Positions 19,955-30,177 are shown, counted from the first letter of the stretch. The stretch: DNA of 64,000 nt from Vibrio diabolicus (GCA_001048675.1 CCKK01000015.1:62001-126000); one strand, 5' to 3'. Notes: generated from the sequence alone by a model not told the origin. A program made the numbers and translations.

Positions 19955-21787
19955 TTATTGTTTCAATGCTTGGAAAATAATTTCTGCTAAAGAGTGACTT
20001 ATTCCCGGTACTTTGGCGATTTCTTCGACACTTGCACGTTTAAGTTCTTGTAACCCACCCATGTACTTGAGTAACGCCTGACGTCGTTTAGGGCCAATTC
20101 CCTCAATCCCTTCAAGTGCACTCGTACGTCTGGTTTTACCTCGCTTAGCACGATGCCCCGCTATAGCATGGTTATGGCTTTCATCACGAATATGTTGAAT
20201 AAGGTGCAGCGCTGGAGCATCGCTTGGTAAATGAAACTCGTCCCCATCGACTGTAATCAGCGTTTCTAAGCCTGGTTTGCGAGTGACCCCTTTCGCAATA
20301 CCAATCATGATGGGACGCTTTGGCCAATCACCCCAATATTGCGAAATAATATCATGCGCACGATTTAACTGACCTTTACCACCATCGATAAAGATGATGT
20401 CGGGAATTTTCTCTACGTCCAATTGCTTCGAATAACGGCGCTCCAACGCTTGTCCCATTGCAGCGTAATCGTCACCACCGGTAATCCCAGTGATGTTATA
20501 GCGACGATACTCCTGCTTAACGGGGCCTTCATTATTGAACACCACACACGATGCAATCGTACTTTCCCCCATGGTATGGGAGATATCAAAACACTCCATT
20601 CGAGCAATAGACTCCAACTTCAATGTTTCGCGAAGCGCATGAAAACGCTGATTAATCGTCATCTTGTGATTGATTTTGGTGGTAATCGCCGTTAGTGCAT
20701 TCGTGTTCGAAAGCTTGAGATACCTTGCTCGAGAGCCAGTTGGCGAGGTATGGAAATGAACCTTACGACCTGCCACTTCACTTAACGCTTTCTGTATTGG
20801 CGCAATATCTTCTGCCAACTCTTGATTCAAAATAATACGAGAAGGAATCGTGCGCGCTTCGTTATGGCTCAAATAGTATTGAGTCAGAAAACTATCGAAC
20901 ACTTCCTGCTGGCTTGTATTTTGTGGGATTTTCGGAAAATGGCTACGGCTACCAAGCACTTTACCTTGGCGTATCATCAGGATATGAATACACGCAATAC
21001 CATTCTCCTGAGCAAACCCTAGTACATCCATATCATCCATGCTGTCTTCTGAGACGTACTGCTGCTCTTGAACACGTCTAATCGCTTGGATTTGATCGCG
21101 AAATTTAGCGGCATCTTCAAAGCGCAATTGCTGACTGGCAACTTCCATTTTCTCGATCAGTTGTTTGAGTACTTGCTGGTCTTTGCCTTGCAAAAACATA
21201 CGCACAAAGCTAACCAACTCTGCGTATTCTTCATCAGAAATGATGGTATCAACGCATGGCCCTGCACAACGGCCAATTTGGTACATCAAACATGGACGCG
21301 TTCGGTTGGAATAGACAGTGTCTTCACACTGGCGCACAGGAAATATCTTTTGCAGCAAATGCAATGTTTCTCTTACTGCACCAGAATCTGGGTAGGGGCC
21401 AAAATATACACCTTTGCGCTTCTTGGCGCCACGGTGGATAGAAAGCCGTGGGTGCTTATGACCGCTAATAAAGATATAAGGGTAAGACTTATCATCTCGC
21501 AGCAAAACATTGTATTTCGGTAAATACTGCTTGATGTAGTTATGCTCTAAGATGAGCGCTTCTGTCTCAGTGTGAGTCACTGTGACGTCAATTTTGGCGA
21601 TATTACTGACAAGCGCGCGAGTTTTCTCACTGTCTTACTTTTTTCGAAAGTAGCTTGAAAGGCGCTTTTTTAGGTCTTTGGCTTTACCTACATAGATGAC
21701 AACAGCGTCGGCGTTGTACATTCTGTAAACGCCGGGCTGATGAGTTACTGTCTTGAGAAAGGAAGCCGAATCGAAGGGAGGATTCAC
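19955..21787 (-). pseudogene. uvrC: Excinuclease ABC subunit C, interrupted by in-frame TAA at codon 51
   Basis: Read from GTG at 21787, one base past the uvrY stop, the frame spans exactly 611 codons (610 residues, the family length). It is open throughout except for TAA at 21637-21635. The 50 codons before it encode the start of the GIY-YIG nuclease ([23 protein letters not shown]); the same frame continues after it ([15 protein letters not shown]). E. coli and V. cholerae have Leu at this position, so one TTA-to-TAA change explains it. Downstream the UVR region, the RNase H-like nuclease and the HhH tail are intact. Without readthrough the 5'-nicking nuclease is split and UvrABC repair should fail. 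Confidence 0.9.
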
Positions 21788-21788
21788 G

Positions 21789-22433
21789 CTAAAGGGTCTC
21801 GGTGTCCAGCATTCCGTGGCGAATCGCTAAGTGAGTTAACTCAACGTCACCATTAATGTCCAATTTACTAAAGAGTCGGTAGCGATAGCTGTTGACTGTC
21901 TTTGGACTTAAATTAAGTTGCTCAGAAATATCCGTTACCTTTTGGCCTTTGGTGATCATAAGCATGATCTGCAATTCACGTTCGGATAAGTCTTTAAAAG
22001 GGTTCTCAGAGGCTGGAGAAAATTGACTCAATGCCATCTGCTGCGCAATCTCTGGTGAGATGTAACGCTGCCCACTATTAACTACACGAATCGCATTCAC
22101 CATTTCATCAGGGCCAGCACCTTTGGTTAAATAACCAGACGCACCTGCCTGCATCACCTTGGTTGGAAACGGGTTTTCTGTATGAACGGTAAGTACGATG
22201 ATTTTCACATCAGGATTCACGCGAAGAATTTTTTTAGTGGCTTCCAAGCCACCAATTCCTGGCATGTTCATGTCCATTAAAACGACGTCAGCATGATTAC
22301 TGCGACACCATTTTACTGCATCTTCACCGCTGTCAGCTTCTCCTGCTACGTTCATTCCACGGACGTCTTCAATAATACGTCGTATCCCTGTGCGAACCAG
22401 CTCGTGATCATCTACAAGGAAAACATTTATCAA
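21789..22433 (-). CDS. uvrY: Response regulator UvrY/VarA (GacA family)
   Basis: 214 residues: a receiver domain with acidic pair D8/D9 and phospho-acceptor Asp54 ([10 protein letters not shown]), then a LuxR-type HTH ([22 protein letters not shown]). It is partner to the BarA/VarS kinase; in Vibrio the VarS/VarA system acts on CsrA through small RNAs and so on quorum sensing and virulence. It is first in the uvrY-uvrC-pgsA operon. A related quorum-sensing gene pair, luxMN, lies 20 kb away, but no direct link is visible. Confidence 0.96.
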   Translation of the reverse strand: MINVFLVDDHELVRTGIRRIIEDVRGMNVAGEADSGEDAVKWCRSNHADVVLMDMNMPGIGGLEATKKILRVNPDVKIIVLTVHTENPFPTKVMQAGASGYLTKGAGPDEMVNAIRVVNSGQRYISPEIAQQMALSQFSPASENPFKDLSERELQIMLMITKGQKVTDISEQLNLSPKTVNSYRYRLFSKLDINGDVELTHLAIRHGMLDTETL

Positions 22434-22860
22434 ACTTGTATCTCCACACTTTGTATTGGTTCTGCACCCACATAACCATTATTTGTTAAATGTGGATATC
22501 AGTATGACTGCCTATATACTAACGTAATCGACAAAAAATTGCTTTCTATGAATATGTGCTGAAACGCAAACTTTAGCAAGAACTTATTCATAAACCACTC
22601 TATTATTTTAGAGCGTGATGAGCAGAACCGAAATCTAAGAAAAGACAATTAACAACATTAAGTACAATAAATCAAGTAACTAGGTTTCATATTGCCCAGA
22701 GAAACACGCTATAACTTAAAATGACACTATCCCTCTTGCACCAAAGGCTAACTTGTAATCACTAATTCCAGCAAAAATTTGAACCGTTTTCTTTACTGGT
22801 TATTTTTACAGTTCTTAATGTTAAACTAGCGTTCTTCAAGTTTTCTAAGGTTTCTCACAT
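22434..22860. other. uvrY-polB divergent intergenic region
   Basis: It holds the LexA box of polB (listed separately) and presumably the uvrY promoter. No gene or strong hairpin is seen. Confidence 0.5.
22794..22813 (+). promoter_or_regulatory. LexA (SOS) box upstream of polB
   Basis: TACTGGTTATTTTTACAGTT has CTGG and ACAG exactly eight bases apart, with the flanking TA and T of the LexA consensus. It is 48 bases before the polB start; polB is an SOS gene in E. coli. Confidence 0.75.
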
Positions 22861-25224
22861 TTGAATATCCAACAAGGCTTTCTGCTTACTCGACAGGCAC
22901 GAGACATCAAAGGTCAAACTCAAATCGAGCTGTGGCTTTCGACAGAAGCAGGTCCTACTCAGTTAATTATTAATGGTGAGAAGCCAGTATTTTTCATCGC
23001 TCAGAAACACTCAGAGCAAGCAAAAACACTCGCGCGAGAAAAAAACATACCCGTCGACATCCGCCTTTTGGATCTCAAAACGTTTGAACATACGCCTCTT
23101 TCTGCATGCTATACCAACGTAACCAGAGACGCTCTCACACTTAAAGACACGTTCGCTCAAAATGATATCACCACTTACGAAAGTGATATTCGCCTCGCCG
23201 ATCGCTACCTCATGGAGCGTTTTATTAAAGGCAGTATTGAGTTTACAGGCAATGTGACTCGTACCAATGGCTACCAACGCGTCCAGAACGCAAAATGCCG
23301 TACGGGGCAATATGAGCCGAAGTTAAACGTTGTCTCGTTAGATCTAGAATGCTCTGAGAAAGGCATTCTTTACTCCATCGGATTAGACAGCGTCATGGAT
23401 TCCCGCGTTATCATGATCGGAGAACCAGAACCTTCGGATACACCGATACAATGGGTCCAGGATGAAAAGGCGCTTCTAGAAGCACTCATCGATTGGTTTA
23501 AAAAATTCGACCCCGATGTCATTGTCGGTTGGAATGTCATTGATTTTGACTTTCGTCTGTTACACAAACGAGCAGAATGGCACAACATGAAACTCATGCT
23601 TGGCAGAGCAGACCAAGCCAGTTTTTTCAGAAGCTCATCTCAAAGCCAACAAGGGTTTATTTCCATTCCCGGGCGAGTTGTAATGGACGGTATCGATACG
23701 TTAAAAACGGCGACTTATCACTTTCGGTCTTGGTCATTAGAGTCTGTATCTCAAGAACTCTTGGGGGAAGGTAAAGAAATCCACAACGTTCATGACCGTA
23801 TGGATGAGATCAATCGTATGTACCGCTCCGACAAACCATCGCTGGCTAAATATAACTTACAAGACTGCGTGTTGGTGAACAAGATTTTCAATCACACTCA
23901 CCTGCTCGACTTTGCAATTGAACGCTCTCGCCTCACTGGTGTAGAACTGGATCGTGTCGGTGGATCGGTAGCGGCATTCACTAACTTATACATGCCGCAA
24001 ATACACCGCGCAAGCTATGTTGCTCCGAACCTACACCCAGAAAATTGGATTGCGAGCCCCGGCGGTTACGTGATGGACTCCATCCCTAACCTATATGATT
24101 CCGTTTTAGTGTTGGACTTTAAGAGTCTATACCCATCGATTATTCGCTCTTTCTTGATTGATCCTATGGGTTTGGTTGAGGGGTTATTACTCGATATTGG
24201 TAAAGAAGATGAGCAGGCAGTACCTGGCTTTCGCGGTGGTCAGTTCCATCGTACGAAACACTTTTTACCAGAAATGATTGAAAAGCTTTGGGCGGCACGT
24301 GATGTCGCGAAAAAGAACAATGAAAAAGCTTTTTCTCAGGCAATCAAAATCATCATGAACTCCTTTTATGGCGTACTGGGCTCATCGGGATGTCGTTTCT
24401 TTGATACTCGGTTAGCTTCTAGTATTACCATGCGCGGACATGAGATCATGAAGCAAACTAAAGTGCTGATTGAGGAACAAGGCTATCAAGTGATTTACGG
24501 CGATACGGATTCCACATTTGTGTCGTTGAATCGACCATACAGTCAAGTAGAAGCCGACGCTGTTGGAAATCAATTAGTTGATTACATCAACTCTTGGTGG
24601 CAAGAACATCTGCGCTCTGAGTACAACCTAACATCTATGTTGGAAATTGAATATGAAACCCACTATCGCAGATTCCTTATGCCAACAATTCGTGGCGCAG
24701 AAACTGGCTCGAAAAAGCGCTATGCGGGTTTAATCGGTGAAGGAGAGCAAGAACGGATTGTATTTAAAGGGTTAGAAAGTGCCCGTACTGACTGGACCTC
24801 GTTAGCACAGAAATTTCAAAATACGCTCTATAGAATGATTTTCCATGGTGAAGACCCAAGCGACTATGTCCGAGAGATGGTTGAGAAAACCAATAACGGT
24901 GAATTTGATGAACAATTAGTGTATCAAAAGCGACTGCGCAGAAAGCTGCATGAGTATCAGAAGAACGTCCCGCCACAAGTGCGTGCAGCTCGTTTAGCGG
25001 ATGAGATAAATGCCAAGCTTGGACGCCCATTACAGTATCAAAACAAAGGACGAATTGAATACATTATAACCGTGAACGGTCCTGAACCTTATGAGTACCT
25101 CAATAGCCCGATTGATTATCAACATTACATTGATAAACAACTCAAACCCGTTGCAGATGCGATTCTCCCTTTCATTGGGACGGATTTTGACAGGCTTTCA
25201 GCACCACAAATGGGGTTGTTTTAA
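22861..25224 (+). CDS. polB: DNA polymerase II (family B)
   Basis: A 787-residue family B polymerase used in SOS and translesion synthesis. The 3'-5' exonuclease motif is VVSLDLECSEKGILYSIGL, with a second in DPDVIVGWNVIDFDF. Polymerase motif A is VLDFKSLYPSIIRSF, motif B KIIMNSFYGVLGSS, and motif C YGDTDSTFV, all intact. The start is TTG at 22861, the only one that keeps the FLLTRQARD opening and follows the LexA box. The last four bases overlap the end of the converging nucleotidyltransferase-like gene. Confidence 0.96.
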   Translation: MNIQQGFLLTRQARDIKGQTQIELWLSTEAGPTQLIINGEKPVFFIAQKHSEQAKTLAREKNIPVDIRLLDLKTFEHTPLSACYTNVTRDALTLKDTFAQNDITTYESDIRLADRYLMERFIKGSIEFTGNVTRTNGYQRVQNAKCRTGQYEPKLNVVSLDLECSEKGILYSIGLDSVMDSRVIMIGEPEPSDTPIQWVQDEKALLEALIDWFKKFDPDVIVGWNVIDFDFRLLHKRAEWHNMKLMLGRADQASFFRSSSQSQQGFISIPGRVVMDGIDTLKTATYHFRSWSLESVSQELLGEGKEIHNVHDRMDEINRMYRSDKPSLAKYNLQDCVLVNKIFNHTHLLDFAIERSRLTGVELDRVGGSVAAFTNLYMPQIHRASYVAPNLHPENWIASPGGYVMDSIPNLYDSVLVLDFKSLYPSIIRSFLIDPMGLVEGLLLDIGKEDEQAVPGFRGGQFHRTKHFLPEMIEKLWAARDVAKKNNEKAFSQAIKIIMNSFYGVLGSSGCRFFDTRLASSITMRGHEIMKQTKVLIEEQGYQVIYGDTDSTFVSLNRPYSQVEADAVGNQLVDYINSWWQEHLRSEYNLTSMLEIEYETHYRRFLMPTIRGAETGSKKRYAGLIGEGEQERIVFKGLESARTDWTSLAQKFQNTLYRMIFHGEDPSDYVREMVEKTNNGEFDEQLVYQKRLRRKLHEYQKNVPPQVRAARLADEINAKLGRPLQYQNKGRIEYIITVNGPEPYEYLNSPIDYQHYIDKQLKPVADAILPFIGTDFDRLSAPQMGLF

Positions 25225-25988
25225 CCGATACGAAACTCTGTTTTCTGGTACTGTTTGACTAACCAATCACCAAACGCATCAATTAGCCCGATAACAGAAC
25301 GCTTGGGAATACCCCGGCCAGAAAGTAAAATTTCTAGCCGCTCGATCTCAAGCTGCTTTTCAGGATGATAAGTTAAGAATACCTTGCCACATTGTATAGG
25401 GTCATCAAACCAACGTTTATCTCGATACATCACCAAAGAGTATGACGCTCTTAGTAACTTTTTAGCAATCACGCGCTGGGCGGCCACCTGCTCTTCTATC
25501 GTCTTCGCTTGTACGATTTTTTTGCGATACACCGTAATCCAATCTTCCACATCCATATTCCAGTGCTTAGCAATTTCCCAACTTGGGACGTAATCACCAA
25601 AACAGTCTGCCAGATCATCACCATAAACACAGACACAGCAATGCTTAAGCATAAAGCCCCAAGTGAAAATACTATCTAAATTAGCTACTTCGCTCACTAA
25701 GGCTGTACGGACCGATACACCATTAACTTGAGGGTAACTCTGCTGCGCACGCCACTTAATTGTGTTGAGCAAAGTCGCGCGATTGTGCTCAAAGGATGAT
25801 TGAGTAACGACAACCAGGTCTAAGTTCGACCTCCCAGCGACCGCTGTTTTGCGAGCGACGCTACCGTATACATAAACGCTGTGTAAGTTTTGCCCCAGTC
25901 CACCTTTGAGACAAGCGGTGACTTCTCTAATTAAAGGCGCAAACTCTGGTTGAAATGGTTGTTTAGGATCGATAACAGGCAGAGACAT
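25221..25988 (-). CDS. Nucleotidyltransferase-fold protein with altered catalytic site
   Basis: 255 residues. The N-terminal segment VYVYGSVARKTAVAGRSNLDLVVV is a MNT/pol-beta nucleotidyltransferase signature (GS motif, then a D-x-D normally written SDLDL). Here the first aspartate is Asn55, with Asp57 kept. The rest is helical and resembles the C-terminal part of aminoglycoside adenylyltransferase-like proteins, but no substrate can be named. Loss of one metal ligand suggests weak or no transfer activity; codon AAC at 25826-25824 is one base from GAC. It converges on and overlaps polB by four bases. Confidence 0.7.
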   Translation of the reverse strand: MSLPVIDPKQPFQPEFAPLIREVTACLKGGLGQNLHSVYVYGSVARKTAVAGRSNLDLVVVTQSSFEHNRATLLNTIKWRAQQSYPQVNGVSVRTALVSEVANLDSIFTWGFMLKHCCVCVYGDDLADCFGDYVPSWEIAKHWNMDVEDWITVYRKKIVQAKTIEEQVAAQRVIAKKLLRASYSLVMYRDKRWFDDPIQCGKVFLTYHPEKQLEIERLEILLSGRGIPKRSVIGLIDAFGDWLVKQYQKTEFRIG

Positions 25989-26182
25989 GACTTAAAACGT
26001 GATCTCAGATGGTTCAAGAAGTTGAGCTATATGTTCTCTTAGCCGACTCACTGAATCAAGTCCATTCAGGTGTTTAGTCATGGGAGTAACAACAAATTTC
26101 TGCAATGAATTTTAATGCTAGGCGGCTAACTTAGCGCTATAATCACCGAGTTTTGCTTAATAAGTATGAATAGGAATATACA

Positions 26183-26749
26183 ATGCCAAAGGCAAGTGAA
26201 ATCAAAAAAGGCTTCGCAATCGAGTCTAATGGTAAAACTCTTCTAGTTAAAGACATCGAAGTAACGACTCCTGGCGGTCGTGGCGGCGCTAAAATCTACA
26301 AAATGCGTTGTACAGATCTAAACACGGGCGCACGTGTAGATGAGCGTTACAAGTCTGATGACGTTGTTGAAACGGTAGAAATGAACAAACGTGCAGTTGT
26401 GTACTCATACGCTGACGGCGATGAGCACATCTTCATGGATAACGAAGACTACTCACAATACACATTCAAGCACAATGAAGTTGAAGACGACATGCTGTTC
26501 ATCAACGAAGATACACAAGGTATCCACATTATCCTTGTTAACGGTGCTGCTGTGGGTATTGAACTACCATCTTCTGTTGAGCTAGTGATTGAAGAAACTG
26601 ACCCTTCAATCAAAGGTGCTTCTGCATCTGCTCGTACTAAACCAGCACGCTTCGCTTCAGGTCTTGTCATCCAGGTTCCTGAGTACATTGCAACTGGTGA
26701 CCGTGTTATCATTAACACAGCTGAACGTAAATACATGAGCCGAGCATAA
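26183..26749 (+). CDS. yeiP: Elongation factor P-like protein EfpL (YeiP)
   Basis: 188 residues with the three-domain EF-P fold. TTPGGRGGAKIYKMRC gives an Arg-Gly-rich loop in place of the EF-P lysine-modification loop, the mark of the YeiP/EfpL group, which helps relieve ribosome stalling at proline and other motifs without that modification. The C-terminal VPEYIATGDRVIINTAERKY is the conserved EF-P ending. It is followed after two bases by the acidic DNA-mimic gene, so the two are probably co-transcribed. Confidence 0.95.
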   Translation: MPKASEIKKGFAIESNGKTLLVKDIEVTTPGGRGGAKIYKMRCTDLNTGARVDERYKSDDVVETVEMNKRAVVYSYADGDEHIFMDNEDYSQYTFKHNEVEDDMLFINEDTQGIHIILVNGAAVGIELPSSVELVIEETDPSIKGASASARTKPARFASGLVIQVPEYIATGDRVIINTAERKYMSRA

Positions 26750-26751
26750 GC

Positions 26752-27072
26752 ATGTCTGATTTGATTTCTTACGACGACGTCATCGACGCAGCGTACGACA
26801 TTTTCCTTGAAATGGCTCCAGATAATCTAGAGCCTGCTGACGTGATTCTGTTTACTGCGCAATTTGAAGATCGTGGTGCCGCAGAACTCGTTGAAACTGG
26901 TGATGACTGGGTTGAACATGTTGGCTTTGAGATCGACAAAGAAGTATATGCAGAGGTTCGTATCGGCCTAGTAAATGCGGAAAATGACGTTCTTGATGAC
27001 GTATTTGCTCGTATGCTAATCAGTCGAGACCCTGAACATAAGTTCTGCCATATGCTTTGGAAACGCGATTAA
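26752..27072 (+). CDS. yciU: HI1450/YciU family dsDNA-mimic protein
   Basis: 106 residues, very acidic (for example DDVIDAAYDIFLEMAPDNLEPADV), ending FCHMLWKRD as in the HI1450/YciU family. These small proteins have a surface charge pattern that mimics double-stranded DNA; HU is a reported partner in Haemophilus, from family knowledge. It begins two bases after the yeiP stop, which indicates one transcript. A terminator follows. Confidence 0.9.
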   Translation: MSDLISYDDVIDAAYDIFLEMAPDNLEPADVILFTAQFEDRGAAELVETGDDWVEHVGFEIDKEVYAEVRIGLVNAENDVLDDVFARMLISRDPEHKFCHMLWKRD

Positions 27073-27090
27073 CGTTTCTTCATCATGAAC

Positions 27091-27120
27091 AAAAATACCA
27101 GCCTAGTGCTGGTATTTTTT
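27091..27120 (+). terminator. Terminator of yeiP-yciU
   Basis: AAATACCAGC pairs with GCTGGTATTT over CTAGT, with a T run after it. Confidence 0.88.
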
Positions 27121-27210
27121 TATCTGCTGTTTTGTTTAGCTGCGATATTTGTTTATCCAAACACCCTTCTCTATATCGGCTTTAGATCCTTTCGCTATGT
27201 AACAGATAAG

Positions 27211-27239
27211 AAAAAGGCTTGCCGAATTGGCAAGCCTTT
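27211..27239 (-). terminator. Terminator of rluB
   Basis: AAAGGCTTGCC (27213-27223) pairs with GGCAAGCCTTT over GAATT. On the minus strand the stem is followed by U residues. Confidence 0.85.
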
Positions 27240-27257
27240 CTGATGTTTTGCTATCGA

Positions 27258-28196
27258 TTAACGATGCTTGTTACGTGCGCCTTGGTCACCAGCAGTCTTC
27301 TTCGGCTTACGACGAGAAGGGTTGTTACTGCGACCTTTTGGCGTGTTAACACGCTCTTCATGGCGCTTAACTGCGCGACGAATTTTTTGGCTGCGTGCAC
27401 GCTCACGTTTGCGTGACGTGTTGTCTTTGTTCAGATCAAGCATGGTTTCTTTCTCTGGACGAAGCTCTACAAGCTCACGCAAGTAGTTTACTTCTTTCAG
27501 GTCAAGCTCCATCCAACCACCACGAGGCAGTTTCTTGTCTAAGAAGATGTCGCCGTAACGAACACGTTTCAGACGACTAACGGTACACTCTTGCGATTCC
27601 CATAGTCGACGAACTTCGCGGTTACGACCTTCGTTGATAACAACGTAAAACGTGTGGTTCATGCCTTCACCACCCGCGTAAACAACATCTTCAAAGCGAG
27701 CTAAACCGTCTTCCAGTTCAACACCTTTTACTAGATTACGAACTTTCTGTTCAGTTACTTCACCGAACACACGTACTAGGTATTCACGTTCAACTTGGCG
27801 GCTTGGGTGCATTAAGCGGTTCGCCAGTTCACCATCCGTTGTGAAAAGCAGAAGACCAGAAGTGTTCGCATCCAGACGACCAACTGAAATCCAACGAGAG
27901 CCACGAATTTTTGGCAGACGATCAAAAACAGTACGACGACCTTCTGGATCGTGACGAGTACACAGTTCACCCTCGGGTTTGTAGTACGCAAGTACACGAC
28001 AAATCACTTCTTCTTGAATCTTTGCAGAGACAATGTGACCATCGATACGAACTACGCTGCTCTCGTCTTCAAGTCTTTCACCAAGCTTAGCGACTACACC
28101 GTTCACGCTAACGCGACCAGATTTAATTAACGATTCAATCTCACGACGAGAACCGTGACCAGCACGTGCTAATACTTTTTGTAACTTTTCGCTCAT
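27258..28196 (-). CDS. rluB: 23S rRNA pseudouridine(2605) synthase RluB
   Basis: 312 residues. An S4 RNA-binding domain ([20 protein letters not shown]) precedes the RsuA-type catalytic domain, whose active-site aspartate is in [20 protein letters not shown]. The long Lys/Arg-rich tail ([18 protein letters not shown]...) is typical of RluB and separates it from RluE/RsuA. It acts on 23S rRNA position 2605 during ribosome assembly. It is a single gene, convergent with yeiP-yciU. Confidence 0.95.
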   Translation of the reverse strand: MSEKLQKVLARAGHGSRREIESLIKSGRVSVNGVVAKLGERLEDESSVVRIDGHIVSAKIQEEVICRVLAYYKPEGELCTRHDPEGRRTVFDRLPKIRGSRWISVGRLDANTSGLLLFTTDGELANRLMHPSRQVEREYLVRVFGEVTEQKVRNLVKGVELEDGLARFEDVVYAGGEGMNHTFYVVINEGRNREVRRLWESQECTVSRLKRVRYGDIFLDKKLPRGGWMELDLKEVNYLRELVELRPEKETMLDLNKDNTSRKRERARSQKIRRAVKRHEERVNTPKGRSNNPSRRKPKKTAGDQGARNKHR

Positions 28197-28743
28197 TTAT
28201 CTACCTATGTGTCGTCTTCACAGACGTCTAGACCAGAATTGGTCTGTATTTTGCTAATTACCCATTTCAGTGGGATTTTTCGGTCCGACATTATACGTAA
28301 CTTTCTCAGTTAATGTAAGCTAAATCGGCGCCATTCTCCACACTAAAAATTCACTTTAAAACGTCGAAAATATTTACTCTATTCTGCAACTTTTTTCCTA
28401 CTTAATGCTGATATTGCCCAGCGAGAATCCCACTAATATCGGTCTTCTCGAGCCACTTTAACCGTGCAGTACCTGATAAAATTGTCAGGGTTACAACGAT
28501 AACCACTTGGGGTGTGTTTACTGTTCGTGTTGCTTTAAAGGCAACGAAGAATAAACAGTCCCAGTTTGCTGCTAAGTAATACCAATCATCGTGGATAAAT
28601 GAGCACTCATAGCAAGACAAGAAGCATCGGTAAGTCACTATTTACTATTAAAAATGACACTAACGTTATCGTGTATTTTAACTAGCTAGATTGGCTCTGC
28701 ATTTTCGGCGATTGGCATAAATCAGACAAAAAGGAATAGAACA
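28197..28743. other. rluB to RTX-gene divergent intergenic region
   Basis: 547 bases with no convincing gene. AGACCA...TGGTCT (28230-28245) forms a perfect 6-bp hairpin in the rluB leader, next to the palindrome AGACGTCT (28222-28229). The latter matches a single MetJ half-site, but no tandem partner is present. Promoters for both genes must lie here but none is clear. Confidence 0.45.
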
Positions 28744-29454
28744 ATGTCTATGCTAAATCTAGACCTAAATTGGATTTTTGGGACATCTCAAGATGACAAT
28801 ATGACCGGTACAAAAGGGTCTGAAACAACCGATATTTTCTTCGGCTTCTGTGGTGATGATAAGTTCGTAGGATACGGAGGCAATGATGTTGTCTTCGGGG
28901 GCTGGGGAGACGATACCTTGCTCGGTGGCCGAGGGAACGACTTTGTTTCTGGCGGCTTTGGCAACGACTTCCTATCGGGCGGATTAGGAAATGACAAGCT
29001 CTTTGGTGGTTGTGGCGATGATACAATTTTTGATTACTCAGGCAACAACTACTTGAGTGGGGGTTGGGGTAACGACACGCTCGTCGTTGGCGATGGTGAA
29101 TCAGTACTGAGCGGCGGCTGTGGAGACGACACTTTTGTGCTTACAAACCGCCTGGCTATTGGCGTACCCGATCAACCTGTATCTTCCAACGATATTGATA
29201 TTAAAGCCGATATTGTCGATTTTAATATTTTTCATGACAAACTTGTCTTCGATATGGGCAGAGACACCGACAATGATGGCATTCGAGATACGTTCTTGGA
29301 TTCAGCGGATGATCTGACTTTATCTTATAATGAGTGTGGCTGGGCAGTATTCTCTAGTGATGAATACAATGTCGAAGTAACATTAAACGGCGTGAGCTCT
29401 GCATACATCAACTATGCTGAACAAAATGGTATCGACATTTTCGATTTCGCTTAA
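28744..29454 (+). CDS. Small stand-alone RTX-repeat calcium-binding protein
   Basis: 236 residues. From residue 34 to 132 there are eleven consecutive nonapeptides of the GGxGxDxUx type (such as GGWGDDTLL, GGFGNDFLS), which coil into a calcium-binding beta-roll. Two are degenerate (97-105 and 115-123), and three carry Cys in the loop. A further EF-hand-like loop, DTDNDGIRDTFLD, follows. There is no Sec signal; RTX proteins usually leave by type I secretion through a C-terminal signal, and the end (DIFDFA) would suit one. No enzyme or toxin domain is present and no T1SS genes lie nearby. The role is unknown. Confidence 0.85.
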   Translation: MSMLNLDLNWIFGTSQDDNMTGTKGSETTDIFFGFCGDDKFVGYGGNDVVFGGWGDDTLLGGRGNDFVSGGFGNDFLSGGLGNDKLFGGCGDDTIFDYSGNNYLSGGWGNDTLVVGDGESVLSGGCGDDTFVLTNRLAIGVPDQPVSSNDIDIKADIVDFNIFHDKLVFDMGRDTDNDGIRDTFLDSADDLTLSYNECGWAVFSSDEYNVEVTLNGVSSAYINYAEQNGIDIFDFA

Positions 29455-29496
29455 TCTCAAACAGTTAAGTTCAATGAGATATTCGATATGACAACT

Positions 29497-29527
29497 AAAA
29501 TAGGAGGCGCGATGCCTCCTATTTTGT
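29497..29527. terminator. Bidirectional terminator between the RTX gene and yciO
   Basis: AAAATAGGAGGC pairs perfectly with GCCTCCTATTTT over GCGAT, with T-rich exits on both strands. Confidence 0.88.
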
Positions 29528-29556
29528 TTGACGGTGGTGTACGTCTATTAGTCGAA

Positions 29557-30177
29557 TTATTCGAATGGTGCCGGGTCACCTGATCCCAAACGCACCACAA
29601 CAGGTTCACCTTCGCTAAAATCAATGACGGTCGTAGGCTGTTCACCTAAGTAACCGCCATTAAGAATCACATCAACCGCATGTTCTAATTTATCGCGAAT
29701 ATCTTCCGGATCAGACTCTGTTACGTCACTGCCAGGTAGAATCAACGACGTAGACATCATCGGTTCACCTAATGCTTCCAACAAGTCCAAGGCAATTTGA
29801 TTGTCTGGAACACGGATACCGATGGTCTTACGTTTCGCGTTCATCAAACGACGCGGCACTTCTTTCGTGCCTTTGAAGATGAAGGTGTAAGGACCTGGTG
29901 TGTTGTTTTTCAGTAGTCGGAATGCAGAGTTATCCACTCGCGCATATAGAGAAAGTTCCGACAAATCACGACACAATAAAGTAAAGTTATGCTTATCATC
30001 GAGACGACGGATCTGACAGATTCGTTCCAGTGCCTGTTTGTTCTCCAACTGACAGCCAAGTGCGTACCCTGAATCGGTAGGGTACACCACAACACCGCCG
30101 TTACGAATGATTGCTACTGCTTGATTAATCAAGCGAGCCTGTGGGTTTTCTGGGTGAACGTAAAAAAACTGGCTCAT
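29557..30177 (-). CDS. yciO: YciO, Sua5/YrdC-family protein
   Basis: 206 residues of the YrdC/Sua5 dsRNA-binding fold: VVVYPTDSGYALGCQ, RRLDDKHNFTLLCRDLSELS, and TIGIRVPDNQIALDLLEALG. TsaC/Sua5 makes threonylcarbamoyl-AMP for tRNA t6A. YciO is the paralogue with little or no such activity in E. coli, and the length and trp-adjacent position match YciO rather than TsaC. The start has a GAGGAA site upstream. Confidence 0.9.
   Translation of the reverse strand: MSQFFYVHPENPQARLINQAVAIIRNGGVVVYPTDSGYALGCQLENKQALERICQIRRLDDKHNFTLLCRDLSELSLYARVDNSAFRLLKNNTPGPYTFIFKGTKEVPRRLMNAKRKTIGIRVPDNQIALDLLEALGEPMMSTSLILPGSDVTESDPEDIRDKLEHAVDVILNGGYLGEQPTTVIDFSEGEPVVVRLGSGDPAPFE

Noticed and set aside
21635..21640. 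uvrC break as an indel rather than a substitution
   Set aside because: The same frame is conserved on both sides of the TAA and the total length is exactly 610 residues, so one base change is simpler than paired indels.
28748..29026. Minus-strand frames within the RTX gene
   Set aside because: Their His/Arg/Pro-rich repeats are the antisense shadow of the glycine-aspartate repeats.
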